A DNA stretch of 14,858 bases, taken from NCBI GenBank assembly GCA_937916195.1, contig CALFTO010000059.1:1-14858 (forward strand), in the 5' to 3' direction. Shown one piece after another: positions 1 through 6,858 of this stretch. The notes under the pieces are model-generated. The model searched no databases. It saw only the letters and a program-made list of their open reading frames with translations, and had not been told where the DNA came from. Position 1 is the stretch's first letter. Every line of letters starts with the position of its first letter. The stretch is from an uncultured Clostridia bacterium. Lineage in GTDB: Bacteria > Bacillota > Clostridia > Oscillospirales > Acutalibacteraceae. Position numbers and translations under genes: made by a program.

Positions 1-19
1 CGAAGGAGGTGTAACGAAT

Positions 20-277
20 ATGCCAAATATCAAATCAGCTAAAAAGCGTGTTCTCGTTAACAAGACAAAGGCACAGCGCAATAAGTCAGCTAACTCAGCT
101 CTTAAAACTGCTATTAAAAAGGCTAATGCAGCTATTGACGCTAAAGCAGAAAACAAGGAAGAGCTTGTAAAGGTTGCTGTTAAGAAAATCGACCAGGCTG
201 CTGCTAAGGGTCTTCTTCATAAGAATAATGCAGCTCGTAAAAAGTCTGCTCTCGTTACAAAGCTTAACAAGGCTTAA
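20..277 (+). CDS. rpsT: 30S ribosomal protein S20
   Basis: Primary 16S rRNA-binding protein of the small ribosomal subunit. The 85-residue product has the usual S20 length and composition: very rich in Lys and Ala, helical throughout. It opens with the family-typical MPNIKSAKKR and carries the conserved RNKSANSALKTAIKKA stretch near residues 21-36. A near-perfect Shine-Dalgarno, AAGGAGGTG at 3-11, lies 8 nt before the ATG, which fixes the start. The promoter is outside the window. A hairpin terminator follows directly, so the gene ends its transcription unit. No oddities seen; identification is essentially certain. Confidence 0.98.
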   Translation: MPNIKSAKKRVLVNKTKAQRNKSANSALKTAIKKANAAIDAKAENKEELVKVAVKKIDQAAAKGLLHKNNAARKKSALVTKLNKA

Positions 278-292
278 TTTTACGCAGTTCTT

Positions 293-330
293 TGCCGTTG
301 ACGAAAGTCTGCGGCATTTTTCTTTTTATT
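293..330 (+). terminator. Rho-independent terminator of rpsT
   Basis: Stem TGCCG (293-297) pairs with CGGCA (312-316). Inside it GAC/GTC closes a GAAA tetraloop (303-306). The hairpin is followed by ATTTTTCTTTTT. It sits 15 nt after the rpsT stop and before the next promoter. Confidence 0.85.
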
Positions 331-343
331 AACAAACTATTCA

Positions 344-372
344 TTGACATTTACTGGGTAATTATGTATAAT
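344..372 (+). promoter_or_regulatory. Consensus vegetative promoter of the 59-residue membrane protein gene
   Basis: TTGACA at 344-349 and TATAAT at 367-372 with a 17-nt spacer: a perfect match to the housekeeping sigma-A consensus. The predicted start of transcription is about 379, giving a leader of roughly 27 nt. Such an exact match suggests strong, constitutive expression of a very small gene. Confidence 0.9.
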
Positions 373-405
373 AATTAAAACAGTATTTTGACGGAGGAAA
401 TGTTT

Positions 406-585
406 ATGAAAAAGGCACTTAAAGTTATCGCAATTATCGCAGGTATTGCTGCTGTTGCAGTTGCCGCTTATGTAATTATTAAAAAGTATGTTGACAGCAA
501 AAAGGTTGTAATTGGTCACGATGCAGAAAACTATGTTTCTTGCTCATACTGTGATGACAGCTTTGTTTCAGAAACTGTTGCGTAA
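406..585 (+). CDS. Small single-span membrane protein, function unknown
   Basis: 59 residues if started at ATG 406, which has GGAGG (393-397) 8 nt upstream. The in-frame TTG 388 and ATG 400 are badly spaced from it. A short Lys-bearing N-terminus (MKKALK) leads into one hydrophobic segment, about residues 6-26, followed by a KKYVDSKK stretch and a polar C-terminal tail. The tail holds a Cys-x-x-Cys pair in YVSCSYCDD and ends FVSETVA. There is no signal-peptidase or lipobox motif, so it is probably a membrane-anchored peptide. The N-terminal Lys followed by a Lys-rich region after the span leaves topology uncertain. It is a monocistronic unit with its own consensus promoter and a strong terminator, which supports real expression. 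I do not recognise a named family. Confidence 0.8.
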   Translation: MKKALKVIAIIAGIAAVAVAAYVIIKKYVDSKKVVIGHDAENYVSCSYCDDSFVSETVA

Positions 586-598
586 AGATAAAAAGCAG

Positions 599-633
599 AA
601 GGACTACTCGGTTGAGTAGTCCTTTATTTTTTT
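599..633. terminator. Strong bidirectional Rho-independent terminator
   Basis: An 11-bp perfect stem, AAGGACTACTC (599-609) with GAGTAGTCCTT (614-624), and a GGTT loop. It is followed by a T-rich run on the + strand (625-633). On the - strand it is followed by TTTTTAT (the complement of 588-594). It ends the small + strand gene and also the converging spoVAE, whose stop codon lies at 632-634. Confidence 0.92.
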
Positions 634-985
634 ACTTAGATTTTGCTTTTGTGACAAATGCGACTACAAGACCGCAGACCATTGCAACGGTAATTCCGAC
701 TGCCGAAGCACTTAATGGTCCCTTAATTATGCCGAGTGCACCATATTCGCGTATTGCTTCTTTTGTGCCCTGTGCCAAGGCGTTGCCAAAGCCTGTAAGA
801 GGAACTGTTGCCCCTGCCCCCGCCCATTCCACAAGTGGCTGATAAAGACCTAACGCACCTAATACTACACCCAACACAACAAACATCACAAGAATTCGTG
901 CGGGTGTAAGTTTTGTAAGGTCAATAAGCAACTGACCGATAAGGCAGATTAGACCGCCAATTAGAAATGCTTTCAAGAAAATCAT
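632..985 (-). CDS. spoVAE: Stage V sporulation protein AE
   Basis: 117-residue, very hydrophobic protein matching SpoVAE in length and sequence character (MIFLKAFLIGGLICLIGQLL at the start, a Gly/Ala-rich centre with GAGATVPLTGFG near residues 57-67, and KGPLSASAVGITVA near 88-101). In SpoVA systems this inner-membrane protein takes part in uptake of dipicolinic acid into the forespore and its release on germination. Three to four membrane spans are visible. SD GGGAGGAG (998-991) lies 5 nt before the ATG. Unusually there is no spoVAC or spoVAD beside it: a terminator separates it from the upstream zinc-ribbon gene and another follows it, so it appears to be a single-gene unit. A hairpin, TCCCGAC/GTCGGGA, on the mRNA side overlaps the SD. 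Confidence 0.88.
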   Translation of the reverse strand: MIFLKAFLIGGLICLIGQLLIDLTKLTPARILVMFVVLGVVLGALGLYQPLVEWAGAGATVPLTGFGNALAQGTKEAIREYGALGIIKGPLSASAVGITVAMVCGLVVAFVTKAKSK

Positions 986-994
986 TAAAACTCC

Positions 995-1016
995 TCCCGA
1001 CTTTATTTTGTCGGGA
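995..1016 (-). promoter_or_regulatory. Hairpin overlapping the spoVAE ribosome binding site
   Basis: Inverted repeat: TCCCGAC (995-1001) and GTCGGGA (1010-1016), 7 bp with an 8-nt A/T loop. In a spoVAE transcript starting further upstream, the 3' arm contains the GGGA of the SD, so folding would partly hide it. On the + strand it is followed by TTTTATTCTTTT and could equally stop antisense transcription. Which role applies cannot be told from sequence. Confidence 0.45.
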
Positions 1017-1033
1017 TTTTATTCTTTTATACA
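1004..1033 (-). promoter_or_regulatory. Possible sigma-G-like promoter of spoVAE
   Basis: On the - strand TGTATA (1033-1028) and CAAAATA (1010-1004) are separated by 17 nt. This resembles the forespore sigma-G pattern, about TGHATR then CATWHTA, with one mismatch in the -10. It would start the transcript at about 997, almost on the ribosome binding site, which is uncomfortably close. The location before a SpoVA gene is apt, but the consensus is loose and chance matches are common. Confidence 0.25.
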
Positions 1034-1063
1034 AAAAAACACGGGGCAGTTCAAAGCCCCGTG
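1033..1063 (-). terminator. Rho-independent terminator of the zinc-ribbon gene
   Basis: Read on the - strand: an 8-bp perfect GC-rich stem CACGGGGC (1063-1056) with GCCCCGTG (1047-1040), an 8-nt loop, then seven T (1039-1033). It lies just after the stop codon at 1075. Confidence 0.92.
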
Positions 1064-1074
1064 AGTTTTATGTA

Positions 1075-1350
1075 TTATTCAGCTTTCATCTTTGCAAAGC
1101 ATTCGCTGCAATAAACAGGACGGTCATCCTTCGGAACAAAGGGAATCTTTGCTTCGCCGCCACATGAAGCGCAAACTGCTGTGTGGTATTCTCTTGCGCC
1201 ATTCTTTGCATTTTTACGTGCAATACGGCATTCTTTACATACCTTTGGCTCGTTTACAAGTCCTTTCTCTGCATAGAATTCCTGTTCACCTGCTGTGAAA
1301 ACGAATTCGTTTCCGCACATTTTACAGGTGAGTGTTTTGTCTTCGTACAT
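1075..1350 (-). CDS. Small zinc-ribbon protein (zf-trcl / CxxC-CxxC type)
   Basis: 91 residues with two zinc-knuckle units. The first holds CKMC (residues 9-12) and CKEC (38-41), with the characteristic FVFTAGEQEFYAEKG between them, which I recognise as the probable zinc-binding zf-trcl domain. The second holds CASC and, after about 17 residues, CSEC near the C-terminus (CxxC-x17-CxxC type). No enzyme domain is present, and the role of the family is not established; nucleic-acid or protein binding is a guess. SD GAGG (1362-1359) sits 8 nt before ATG 1350. The gene lies 70 nt downstream of the sigma factor gene in the same direction without a convincing terminator between them, so they may be co-transcribed. 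Confidence 0.85.
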   Translation of the reverse strand: MYEDKTLTCKMCGNEFVFTAGEQEFYAEKGLVNEPKVCKECRIARKNAKNGAREYHTAVCASCGGEAKIPFVPKDDRPVYCSECFAKMKAE

Positions 1351-1420
1351 TTTTGCTACCTCGCTTAAAGTTTTTTACCCCGCTCCTTTTTTTGAGAAAG
1401 GGCATATAATAAAAGGTTTT

Positions 1421-1999
1421 TCACCTAATATCACGAATTTTTTTGCGAATACGCTGAATTGCATTGTCAACTGATTTTTCAGTACATTCAAGAATGTCGG
1501 CAATTTCAGCATAAGACATACCGAGCATTGAGAGCTTGAGCACTTTTTGTTCAGTTTTGGAAAGATTAGTTTTGATAAAACTATTTATTTTATCAAGCTC
1601 TTCATTATAAATAATAATCTCTTCGGGTGTTGGCGAATAAGAAAGCAGATTATTTTCTTCTTCAATTGAAATATAAGACCGAAGCGGAAGATTTGATTTA
1701 TTATTTGACTTTTTTAATGCCGAAAGCATTTTTCTTGCCGCTACAGTTACAGCATAGGTTGAAAACTGAATTTCGCGGGTTTCGTCAAAGGAATAGACGG
1801 CGGCGATAAAGCCCATCATCCCCTCTTGATACAAATCATCACTTTCAATACCGCTTAAGCCTTTAAAGGACTTTGCTTTTTGAAGAACAGTATCAGAATA
1901 ACGCTGAATAAGTAAGGTGAGTGCCACAGTGTCACCGGATTTTGCGTGTGATACAAGAGTGTTGTCATCTTTTGCATCAACTAAGGACACAGAAGCCAA
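1421..1999 (-). CDS. Sigma-70 family RNA polymerase sigma factor, sigma-H-like
   Basis: Small alternative sigma factor. With start TTG 1999 it is 192 residues. Region 2 spans about residues 24-95 (DDLYQEGMMGFIAAVYSFD, then FSTYAVTVAARKML). Region 4 spans about 135-190 with a helix-turn-helix containing SYAEIADILECTEKSVDNA. Regions 1.1 and 3 are absent or minimal. The KSVDNAIQRIRKK ending strongly recalls sporulation sigma-H (KSIDNALQRVKRK in Bacillus), but the usual sigH neighbours are missing and a sigma-H paralogue is equally possible. The TTG is chosen because GAGGTG (2010-2005) is 5 nt upstream. The longer frame to ATG 2062 has no SD, and that ATG would lie before the predicted transcription start (about 2046). 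No anti-sigma gene adjoins it. Confidence 0.88.
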   Translation of the reverse strand: MASVSLVDAKDDNTLVSHAKSGDTVALTLLIQRYSDTVLQKAKSFKGLSGIESDDLYQEGMMGFIAAVYSFDETREIQFSTYAVTVAARKMLSALKKSNNKSNLPLRSYISIEEENNLLSYSPTPEEIIIYNEELDKINSFIKTNLSKTEQKVLKLSMLGMSYAEIADILECTEKSVDNAIQRIRKKIRDIR

Positions 2000-2052
2000 A
2001 AAATCACCTCGAAAAGTTAGAAATCTACATAATAGAATTATATTTATATAAA

Positions 2053-2080
2053 AGTATATCACAAAAATTTATAAAGTCAA
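2053..2080 (-). promoter_or_regulatory. Promoter of the sigma factor gene
   Basis: TTGACT (2080-2075), 16-nt spacer, TATACT (2058-2053) on the - strand. Transcription would start near 2046, giving a 47-nt leader to the TTG start at 1999. It is the only good hexamer pair in this AT-rich gap (about 2000-2170). Confidence 0.6.
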
Positions 2081-2132
2081 TAAAAATTTTTGTATAAAAT
2101 ATATAAATATTTACATTTCGACACCATATGAC

Positions 2133-2166
2133 AAAAAATACCCGCAAACTCTTTAGTCTGCGGGTA
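2133..2166 (-). terminator. Terminator after the phosphohexomutase / small peptide unit
   Basis: On the - strand: stem TACCCGCA (2166-2159) with TGCGGGTA (2146-2139), an internal ACT/AGT pairing, then six T (2138-2133). It begins 7 nt after the stop codon of the 31-residue peptide gene, which supports that peptide being the last gene of the unit. Confidence 0.88.
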
Positions 2167-2172
2167 AAATTT

Positions 2173-2268
2173 TCACATAAGTATTTGCAAAAGGACTGAT
2201 GCAGTACTCATAAGCATTAACACTGCCAGACCAATCGCAACGATTTTAACAATTTTTTGCTGTTTCAT
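2173..2268 (-). CDS. 31-residue hydrophobic peptide, probable single membrane span
   Basis: Short reading frame: ATG 2268 to TGA 2173-2175. The product is MKQQKIVKIVAIGLAVLMLM followed by STASVLLQILM. A basic N-terminus and about 20 hydrophobic residues suggest a single-span membrane peptide. SD GGAG (2280-2277), formed by the last codons of the upstream mutase, is 7 nt before the ATG. The gene starts only 2 nt after that gene's stop. The strong terminator begins just after its own stop, so the frame fills exactly the space between mutase and terminator. Function unknown; it resembles short KI-rich membrane peptides common in Clostridia, which I know only as hypothetical proteins. Confidence 0.65.
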   Translation of the reverse strand: MKQQKIVKIVAIGLAVLMLMSTASVLLQILM

Positions 2269-2270
2269 TA

Positions 2271-3989
2271 TTAAACTCCAAGAATTTTTGAAATACTTTT
2301 TGACATAACTTCTGTTTTTGCTTCGGACTCTGCACGCGAAGCGCCGTAAGCAGTGATGTAAGCCTTGATTTTGGGCTCTGTACCTGAAGGACGAACGATT
2401 ACCTTACTGTTATCTTCAAGTGAATATGAAAGCACATTTGATTTTGGCAATGTGATTTCAGTTTCTTCGCCAGTTACAATATCCTTCACAACGCTCAATT
2501 TATAGTCGGCAACTGCCACAACCTTTTTACCTGCGATTTCTTTTGGTGCATTTGTACGAAGTGAGGACATAATATCGCTCATTTTCTGCATTCCGCTTGC
2601 GCCCTCAAATGCGAAGTTGAGAACAGAATTAAGATACATACCGTATTTTTCATAAATGCCATCCATAAACTGTTTGAGAGAAATACCGCGGAGTTTATAA
2701 TATGCTGCCATTTCGCAGATTATGAGAGAAGCAACAACGGCATCCTTATCGCGAGCGTGAGCACCACGAAGATAGCCGTAAGATTCTTCCATACCAACAA
2801 TAAAGCGGTTTTCTTCGCCTGTCTTTTCAAGATTTGTAACAAGCTCGCCGATATACTTGAAGCCTGTAAGCAAATCAGCAGTTTCTGCGCCGTAAGCACT
2901 TGCAATTGTTTCAACAAGAGGAGTTGTAACAATTGTTTTAACAACGATTGGATTTTCGGGGAGCTTGCCCTGTTCTTTGAGCGTTGAGAGAAGATATTCG
3001 CAAAGCATTGCGCCAACTTCATTACCGCTCATAAGAACATAGTCGTCACCATCGCGAACTGCAATACCAACGCGGTCGCAGTCAGGGTCAGTTGCAAGAA
3101 GCAAATCGGCATCTGTGCCCTCTGCGGTTTTGATTGCACATTCAAATGCCTGACGGATTTCGGGATTAGGATAAGGGCAGGTTGGGAAATTACCATCGGG
3201 TTTTTCCTGTTCTTTAACGATGATTACATCTTTAATACCTGCTTTTTTGAGAATTTTACGAACGGGCTTATTACCTGTGCCGTTAAGAGGGGTATAAACC
3301 ACTTTAAGTCCCGCCTTTTTAATGTCAGCAGGATTTACACAACAAGCAAGAACTTTTTCGTAAAACTCATCAACAAGCCATTCTTCAATAAAATCAATCA
3401 TATCCTCAGCGAGTGCGTCGTCAAAATCCATAGTTTTAACACCTGAGAACATATCAATATTCTGAATATATTCATAGGTTTTTGCAGCCGCCTCGTCAGT
3501 CATCTGATAACCGTTGGGGTCATAGCATTTATATCCGTTATATTTTGAGGGGTTGTGGCTTGCGGTGATAATGATACCTGAAGAACAGCCTAATCTTCTT
3601 ACCGCAAATGAAAGCATTGGGGTGGGAACAAGCTCGGGGTAAATATAGACTTTAATTCCGTTAGCAGCGAGAACGCCTGCCGCACTCTTTGCGAATTCTT
3701 CTGACTTAATGCGAGAGTCATAAGCAATTGCGATTGATGGCTCTTCAAAGTTTTCATTAAGATAATCGGCCAGCCCCTGCGTTGCCTGATTAACAGTATA
3801 AACATTCATTCTGTTTGTACCTGCGCCGATAACTCCGCGAAGTCCCGCAGTACCGAATTCGAGATTTTTATAAAAACGGTCAAGAATTGCCTCTTCATCC
3901 CCTTTTATGCTTTCAAGCTCAGGGATAAGGTCTTTATCTGCCACCGCCGATTTTAGCCACTGTTCATAGAGAGTATTGATGTCGTTCAC
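2271..3989 (-). CDS. Phosphoglucomutase / phosphomannomutase (alpha-D-phosphohexomutase)
   Basis: 572-residue cytoplasmic enzyme interconverting hexose 1- and 6-phosphates through a phosphoserine. It feeds UDP-glucose and polysaccharide synthesis or glycogen/maltose breakdown. Landmarks: GTAGLRG (46-52), the active-site loop TASHNP with Ser144, the metal loop DPDCDR (301-306), the sugar-binding GMEESYG (399-405) and the phosphate-binding RPSGTEP (533-539). The four-domain length matches Bacillus PgcA-type enzymes. The start is GTG 3989, with AGGAGG (4002-3997) 7 nt upstream. It is the first gene of a unit with the 31-residue membrane peptide. Whether glucose or mannose phosphate is preferred cannot be told; PgcA-like is the most likely assignment. 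Confidence 0.95.
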   Translation of the reverse strand: MNDINTLYEQWLKSAVADKDLIPELESIKGDEEAILDRFYKNLEFGTAGLRGVIGAGTNRMNVYTVNQATQGLADYLNENFEEPSIAIAYDSRIKSEEFAKSAAGVLAANGIKVYIYPELVPTPMLSFAVRRLGCSSGIIITASHNPSKYNGYKCYDPNGYQMTDEAAAKTYEYIQNIDMFSGVKTMDFDDALAEDMIDFIEEWLVDEFYEKVLACCVNPADIKKAGLKVVYTPLNGTGNKPVRKILKKAGIKDVIIVKEQEKPDGNFPTCPYPNPEIRQAFECAIKTAEGTDADLLLATDPDCDRVGIAVRDGDDYVLMSGNEVGAMLCEYLLSTLKEQGKLPENPIVVKTIVTTPLVETIASAYGAETADLLTGFKYIGELVTNLEKTGEENRFIVGMEESYGYLRGAHARDKDAVVASLIICEMAAYYKLRGISLKQFMDGIYEKYGMYLNSVLNFAFEGASGMQKMSDIMSSLRTNAPKEIAGKKVVAVADYKLSVVKDIVTGEETEITLPKSNVLSYSLEDNSKVIVRPSGTEPKIKAYITAYGASRAESEAKTEVMSKSISKILGV

Positions 3990-4022
3990 GATAATGCCTC
4001 CTATTTAATAGTTATCGTTTCT

Positions 4023-4051
4023 ATTTTACTCCAATTTATGTAAAAAGTAAA
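4023..4051 (-). promoter_or_regulatory. Possible promoter of the phosphohexomutase gene
   Basis: TTTACT (4051-4046), 17-nt spacer, TAAAAT (4028-4023) on the - strand; the -35 is weak. It lies back-to-back with the yifB promoter in a 145-nt AT-rich divergent gap. The region is so AT-rich that other assignments are possible. Confidence 0.35.
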
Positions 4052-4076
4052 TATAAAAATATATAGGTAAAATCGG

Positions 4077-4105
4077 TTGAAAATTAGTTATTTTTTATTT
4101 ATAAT
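4077..4105 (+). promoter_or_regulatory. Promoter of yifB
   Basis: TTGAAA (4077-4082), 17-nt spacer, TATAAT (4100-4105). Transcription would start near 4112, so the in-frame TTG at 4114 would be virtually leaderless. This favours the GTG at 4135 as the start codon. Confidence 0.75.
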
Positions 4106-4134
4106 ATTTTCAGTTGATTTTAGGGGTGATTTTA

Positions 4135-5661
4135 GTGTTTGCAAGAGTTACAAGTCTTGGACTTTTCGGCATTGAGGCATACAAGGTTATAGTTGAGGCT
4201 GACATTTCGGGTGGATTACCACGATTTGACATTGTGGGACTTCCCGACACCGCAGTTTCAGAGAGCCGAGAGCGTGTTCGCTCTGCCATAAAAAATGCTA
4301 ATTTACAATACCCCGTCAGCAGAATTACGGTAAACCTTGCCCCTGCGGATATGAAAAAAGAAGGTCCGCTTTACGATTTACCAATACTCATAGCTCTACT
4401 TTGTGCCAACGAGCAGTTAAAGGGTGTTACTGATGATATGGCTTTTATCGGTGAATTATCCCTTGACGGACAGCTTCGCAAGGTAAACGGCGTATTGCCA
4501 ATGGTGATTTGCGCTCAGAAATCGGGCATTAAAAAGATTTTTATTCCTGCCGATAACATAAGCGAGGGCGCAGTTGTTAAGGGGATTGAGGTTTACCCTG
4601 TTAAAAATGTATTTCAGTTGCTTAAGCACCTTACAAATATGGAATTAATTAGTCCCGTATCGGCTGAAAGCTACACAGAATACAGAAATCCTTTGAATAT
4701 TCCCGACTTTGCAGATGTACGTGGCCAAGAGGAAGCTAAAAGAGCGTTGGAGATTGCCGCGGCGGGTGGACACAATGTGCTTATGGTGGGGCCTCCAGGC
4801 TCGGGCAAGAGTATGCTTGCAAAGAGAATGCCGTCAATTCTGCCCGATATGACCTTTGAGGAGTCAATTGAAACTACAAATATTTATTCTATTGCGGGTG
4901 CGTTGCCGTCAGGTGTTTCGCTTTTAAGGTCAAGACCGTTCCGCTCACCTCACCACTCAGTATCCCCTGCGGGACTTTCGGGCGGCGGTGCAATACCAAA
5001 GCCGGGTGAAGTGTCACTTGCACATAACGGTGTATTGTTTCTTGACGAGCTACCCGAATTCACAAGAAATACTTTAGAGGTGCTTCGTCAGCCCATTGAG
5101 GACGGAGTTATCAGCATTTCACGTGCGGCGGCGAAGTTTCAATACCCTTGTTCAGTTATGGTAATTGCGGCTATGAACCCATGCCCCTGCGGATATTACG
5201 GTCACCCTACCCGCCCCTGCACTTGCTCAACGGGTGCGGCGCAGAGATATTTAAACCGTGTTAGCGGACCGCTTATTGACAGACTTGACATTCACGTGAG
5301 TGTTCCGCCCGTAGATTTTCAAAATCTTTCAAGTGACCGCAAATCAGAGCCATCAAGTGAGATTAAAAAGAGAGTTGACAAGGCACGAGCTATTCAGCAC
5401 GAACGTTTCAAGGGTACGGGAATTACCTGTAACGCAAAAATGGACGCGGCAAGCACAAGAGAATACTGCAAAATGACATCTAATGCTATGTATATTTTGC
5501 AGGCGGCATTTGAAAGACTTTCACTTTCAGCACGTGCTTATGACAAGGTGTTGAGAATTGCACGAACAATAGCAGACCTTGATAATTCGGTGCAAATTGA
5601 CACAAAGCACATTACCGAGGCGATACAATATCGAAGCTTTGACAGAAGATTTGATGAATAG
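4135..5661 (+). CDS. YifB/ComM family Mg-chelatase-like AAA+ ATPase
   Basis: 508 residues from GTG 4135, the start giving the family-typical MFARVTSLGLFGIE; AGGGGTGA (4122-4128) is the SD. Order: an N-terminal ChlI/Lon-protease-like fold (about 20-140), an AAA+ ATPase core with Walker A GPPGSGKS (219-226) and Walker B VLFLDE (D304, E305), a cysteine-rich MNPCPCGYYG insert, then a C-terminal Mg-chelatase-like helical domain from about 410. ComM, the characterised relative in Haemophilus and Vibrio, is a hexameric helicase promoting branch migration during natural transformation; in most bacteria the role is unproven. It is not a metal chelatase despite the name. It is a single-gene unit with its own promoter and a terminator, intact and of usual length. 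Confidence 0.95.
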   Translation: MFARVTSLGLFGIEAYKVIVEADISGGLPRFDIVGLPDTAVSESRERVRSAIKNANLQYPVSRITVNLAPADMKKEGPLYDLPILIALLCANEQLKGVTDDMAFIGELSLDGQLRKVNGVLPMVICAQKSGIKKIFIPADNISEGAVVKGIEVYPVKNVFQLLKHLTNMELISPVSAESYTEYRNPLNIPDFADVRGQEEAKRALEIAAAGGHNVLMVGPPGSGKSMLAKRMPSILPDMTFEESIETTNIYSIAGALPSGVSLLRSRPFRSPHHSVSPAGLSGGGAIPKPGEVSLAHNGVLFLDELPEFTRNTLEVLRQPIEDGVISISRAAAKFQYPCSVMVIAAMNPCPCGYYGHPTRPCTCSTGAAQRYLNRVSGPLIDRLDIHVSVPPVDFQNLSSDRKSEPSSEIKKRVDKARAIQHERFKGTGITCNAKMDAASTREYCKMTSNAMYILQAAFERLSLSARAYDKVLRIARTIADLDNSVQIDTKHITEAIQYRSFDRRFDE

Positions 5662-5671
5662 AGCATAAATT

Positions 5672-5701
5672 AACTCCCATGCTTATGCAAGGGAGTTTTT
5701 T
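5672..5701 (+). terminator. yifB terminator overlapping the 3' end of the MFS gene
   Basis: AACTCCC (5672-5678) pairs with GGGAGTT (5691-5697). An inner TGC/GCA closes a TTAT loop, with one A-A mismatch between. It is followed by TTTTT. It starts 10 nt after the yifB stop. The 3' arm and loop encode the last four residues and stop (NSLA, TAA at 5683-5685) of the converging transporter gene. Confidence 0.85.
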
Positions 5702-6855
5702 GTTACCTTTGATTGTTTCAGCATTGCGGTAGTTGACACGGCGGTTAGAAGCCACGCAACAAGTTGGAAAATGCTGAAAATATCGGTTGTGAGACATTGT
5801 GCGAGCAACCCGAATGTTATGGGTGAAAGTAAGATGCTACAATACGATATTGCGCCTTGAAGTCCTATGAAAGACTGCGAAATATCGCGTCCCATATGAA
5901 TTGGGGTTAAATGTGTCATATTTGGAAAAATTGGTCCGTTGCCAAGTCCTATTAGGAAAAGACCGATTACTGACACAACAAAATTCTGTGAAAATGTCAG
6001 CAGAATTGCAACAAGGGTAATACTTTCGCCGATTACGATTATTTTCTTGGGTTCAATTTTGTTGACGAGCAAGCCTGACAAAAATCTGCCCAAGGTCATT
6101 CCAACAAAATAAAATGCAATCATTTCTGCCGCTTTGTCGGGTGTTAAGCCTTTGGAATTCACAAGGAATGTACTTCCCCACGCAAGACAAACAGATTCAA
6201 TTGCACAAGAGCCGAAATAAATAACAAGGCTTGAGCGCGCAATCGGGATTTTAAGGAGTTGCTTTATTGATACAACCTTTGTTTCTTCTTCCTCTGCCTT
6301 TTGCTCTTTGACCTTTTTCCACACGGGCAGAGATATAAAGCAAATAATTGTGAGTACGAGTTGGAAAAAGAACATTGTTCTGTATCCGCCCTGCCAATTA
6401 TTGCTGTTACTTAACGCAATAGACATTAAAAACGGGCTGATTGTTACACCTACGCCGTATGAACAGTGCAAGAAATTCACATGAGTTGCTTTGTAATTCA
6501 GCGCCACATAATTATTGAGAACATTGTCAATTCCGCCTGCACCAAGTCCCAAAGGAATGGCAAAAAGGCAAAGCATCAATACATTCTGCGAAAATGAAAA
6601 TCCGAGGATTGCAACGGCCGTAAGCGCAGTGCTGAATGCCACAACCAACGGTGTACCGAACTTTTTCACAAGTCTTGCACTCATAAGACTAGAGAAGATT
6701 GTACCTACATACATAAGTCCTGTTACAAAATTTGAATAGGACATAGGCAACTGAAATTCGGTATATATTGCGGGCCAAGCGGTGCCGAAAAGTGAATCGG
6801 GAATACCAAGCCCCACGTATATAACAAAGATTATAATTACTAATAAGGTTGCCAT
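5683..6855 (-). CDS. Major facilitator superfamily transporter
   Basis: 390-residue integral membrane protein with about 12 hydrophobic spans in two halves split by a charged cytoplasmic loop near residues 185-200 (WKKVKEQKAEEEETKVV). Degenerate MFS motif A is present in both halves: ARLVKKFG near residue 60 and GLLVNKIEPKK near 260. The N-terminus GLGIPDSLFGTAWP recalls the FucP-like/sugar-type MFS branch, but the substrate cannot be predicted. ATG 6855 lies 3 nt after the upstream gene's stop. The nearest SD-like GGAG is 15 nt away, so translation is probably coupled. Last gene of the ilvD train, or of the shorter radical SAM sub-operon. Its stop lies inside the hairpin of the convergent yifB terminator. 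Confidence 0.9.
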   Translation of the reverse strand: MATLLVIIIFVIYVGLGIPDSLFGTAWPAIYTEFQLPMSYSNFVTGLMYVGTIFSSLMSARLVKKFGTPLVVAFSTALTAVAILGFSFSQNVLMLCLFAIPLGLGAGGIDNVLNNYVALNYKATHVNFLHCSYGVGVTISPFLMSIALSNSNNWQGGYRTMFFFQLVLTIICFISLPVWKKVKEQKAEEEETKVVSIKQLLKIPIARSSLVIYFGSCAIESVCLAWGSTFLVNSKGLTPDKAAEMIAFYFVGMTLGRFLSGLLVNKIEPKKIIVIGESITLVAILLTFSQNFVVSVIGLFLIGLGNGPIFPNMTHLTPIHMGRDISQSFIGLQGAISYCSILLSPITFGLLAQCLTTDIFSIFQLVAWLLTAVSTTAMLKQSKVTKNSLA

Positions 6856-6858
6856 AAC

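Noticed and set aside
612..842. Open frame opposite spoVAE on the + strand
   Set aside because: It begins in a terminator and is a mirror frame of a clearly conserved gene.
1381..1420. Terminator between the sigma factor and zinc-ribbon genes
   Set aside because: Only a 4-5 bp AGGT/ACCT stem overlapping the stop codon; too weak to call.
2000..2062. N-terminal extension of the sigma factor to ATG 2062
   Set aside because: There is no SD, the composition is AT-rich low-complexity, and the ATG would precede the predicted transcription start near 2046.
2720..3022. 100-codon alternative frame inside the phosphohexomutase gene
   Set aside because: Fully inside a conserved gene, with the Leu/Gln-rich composition typical of a shifted frame.
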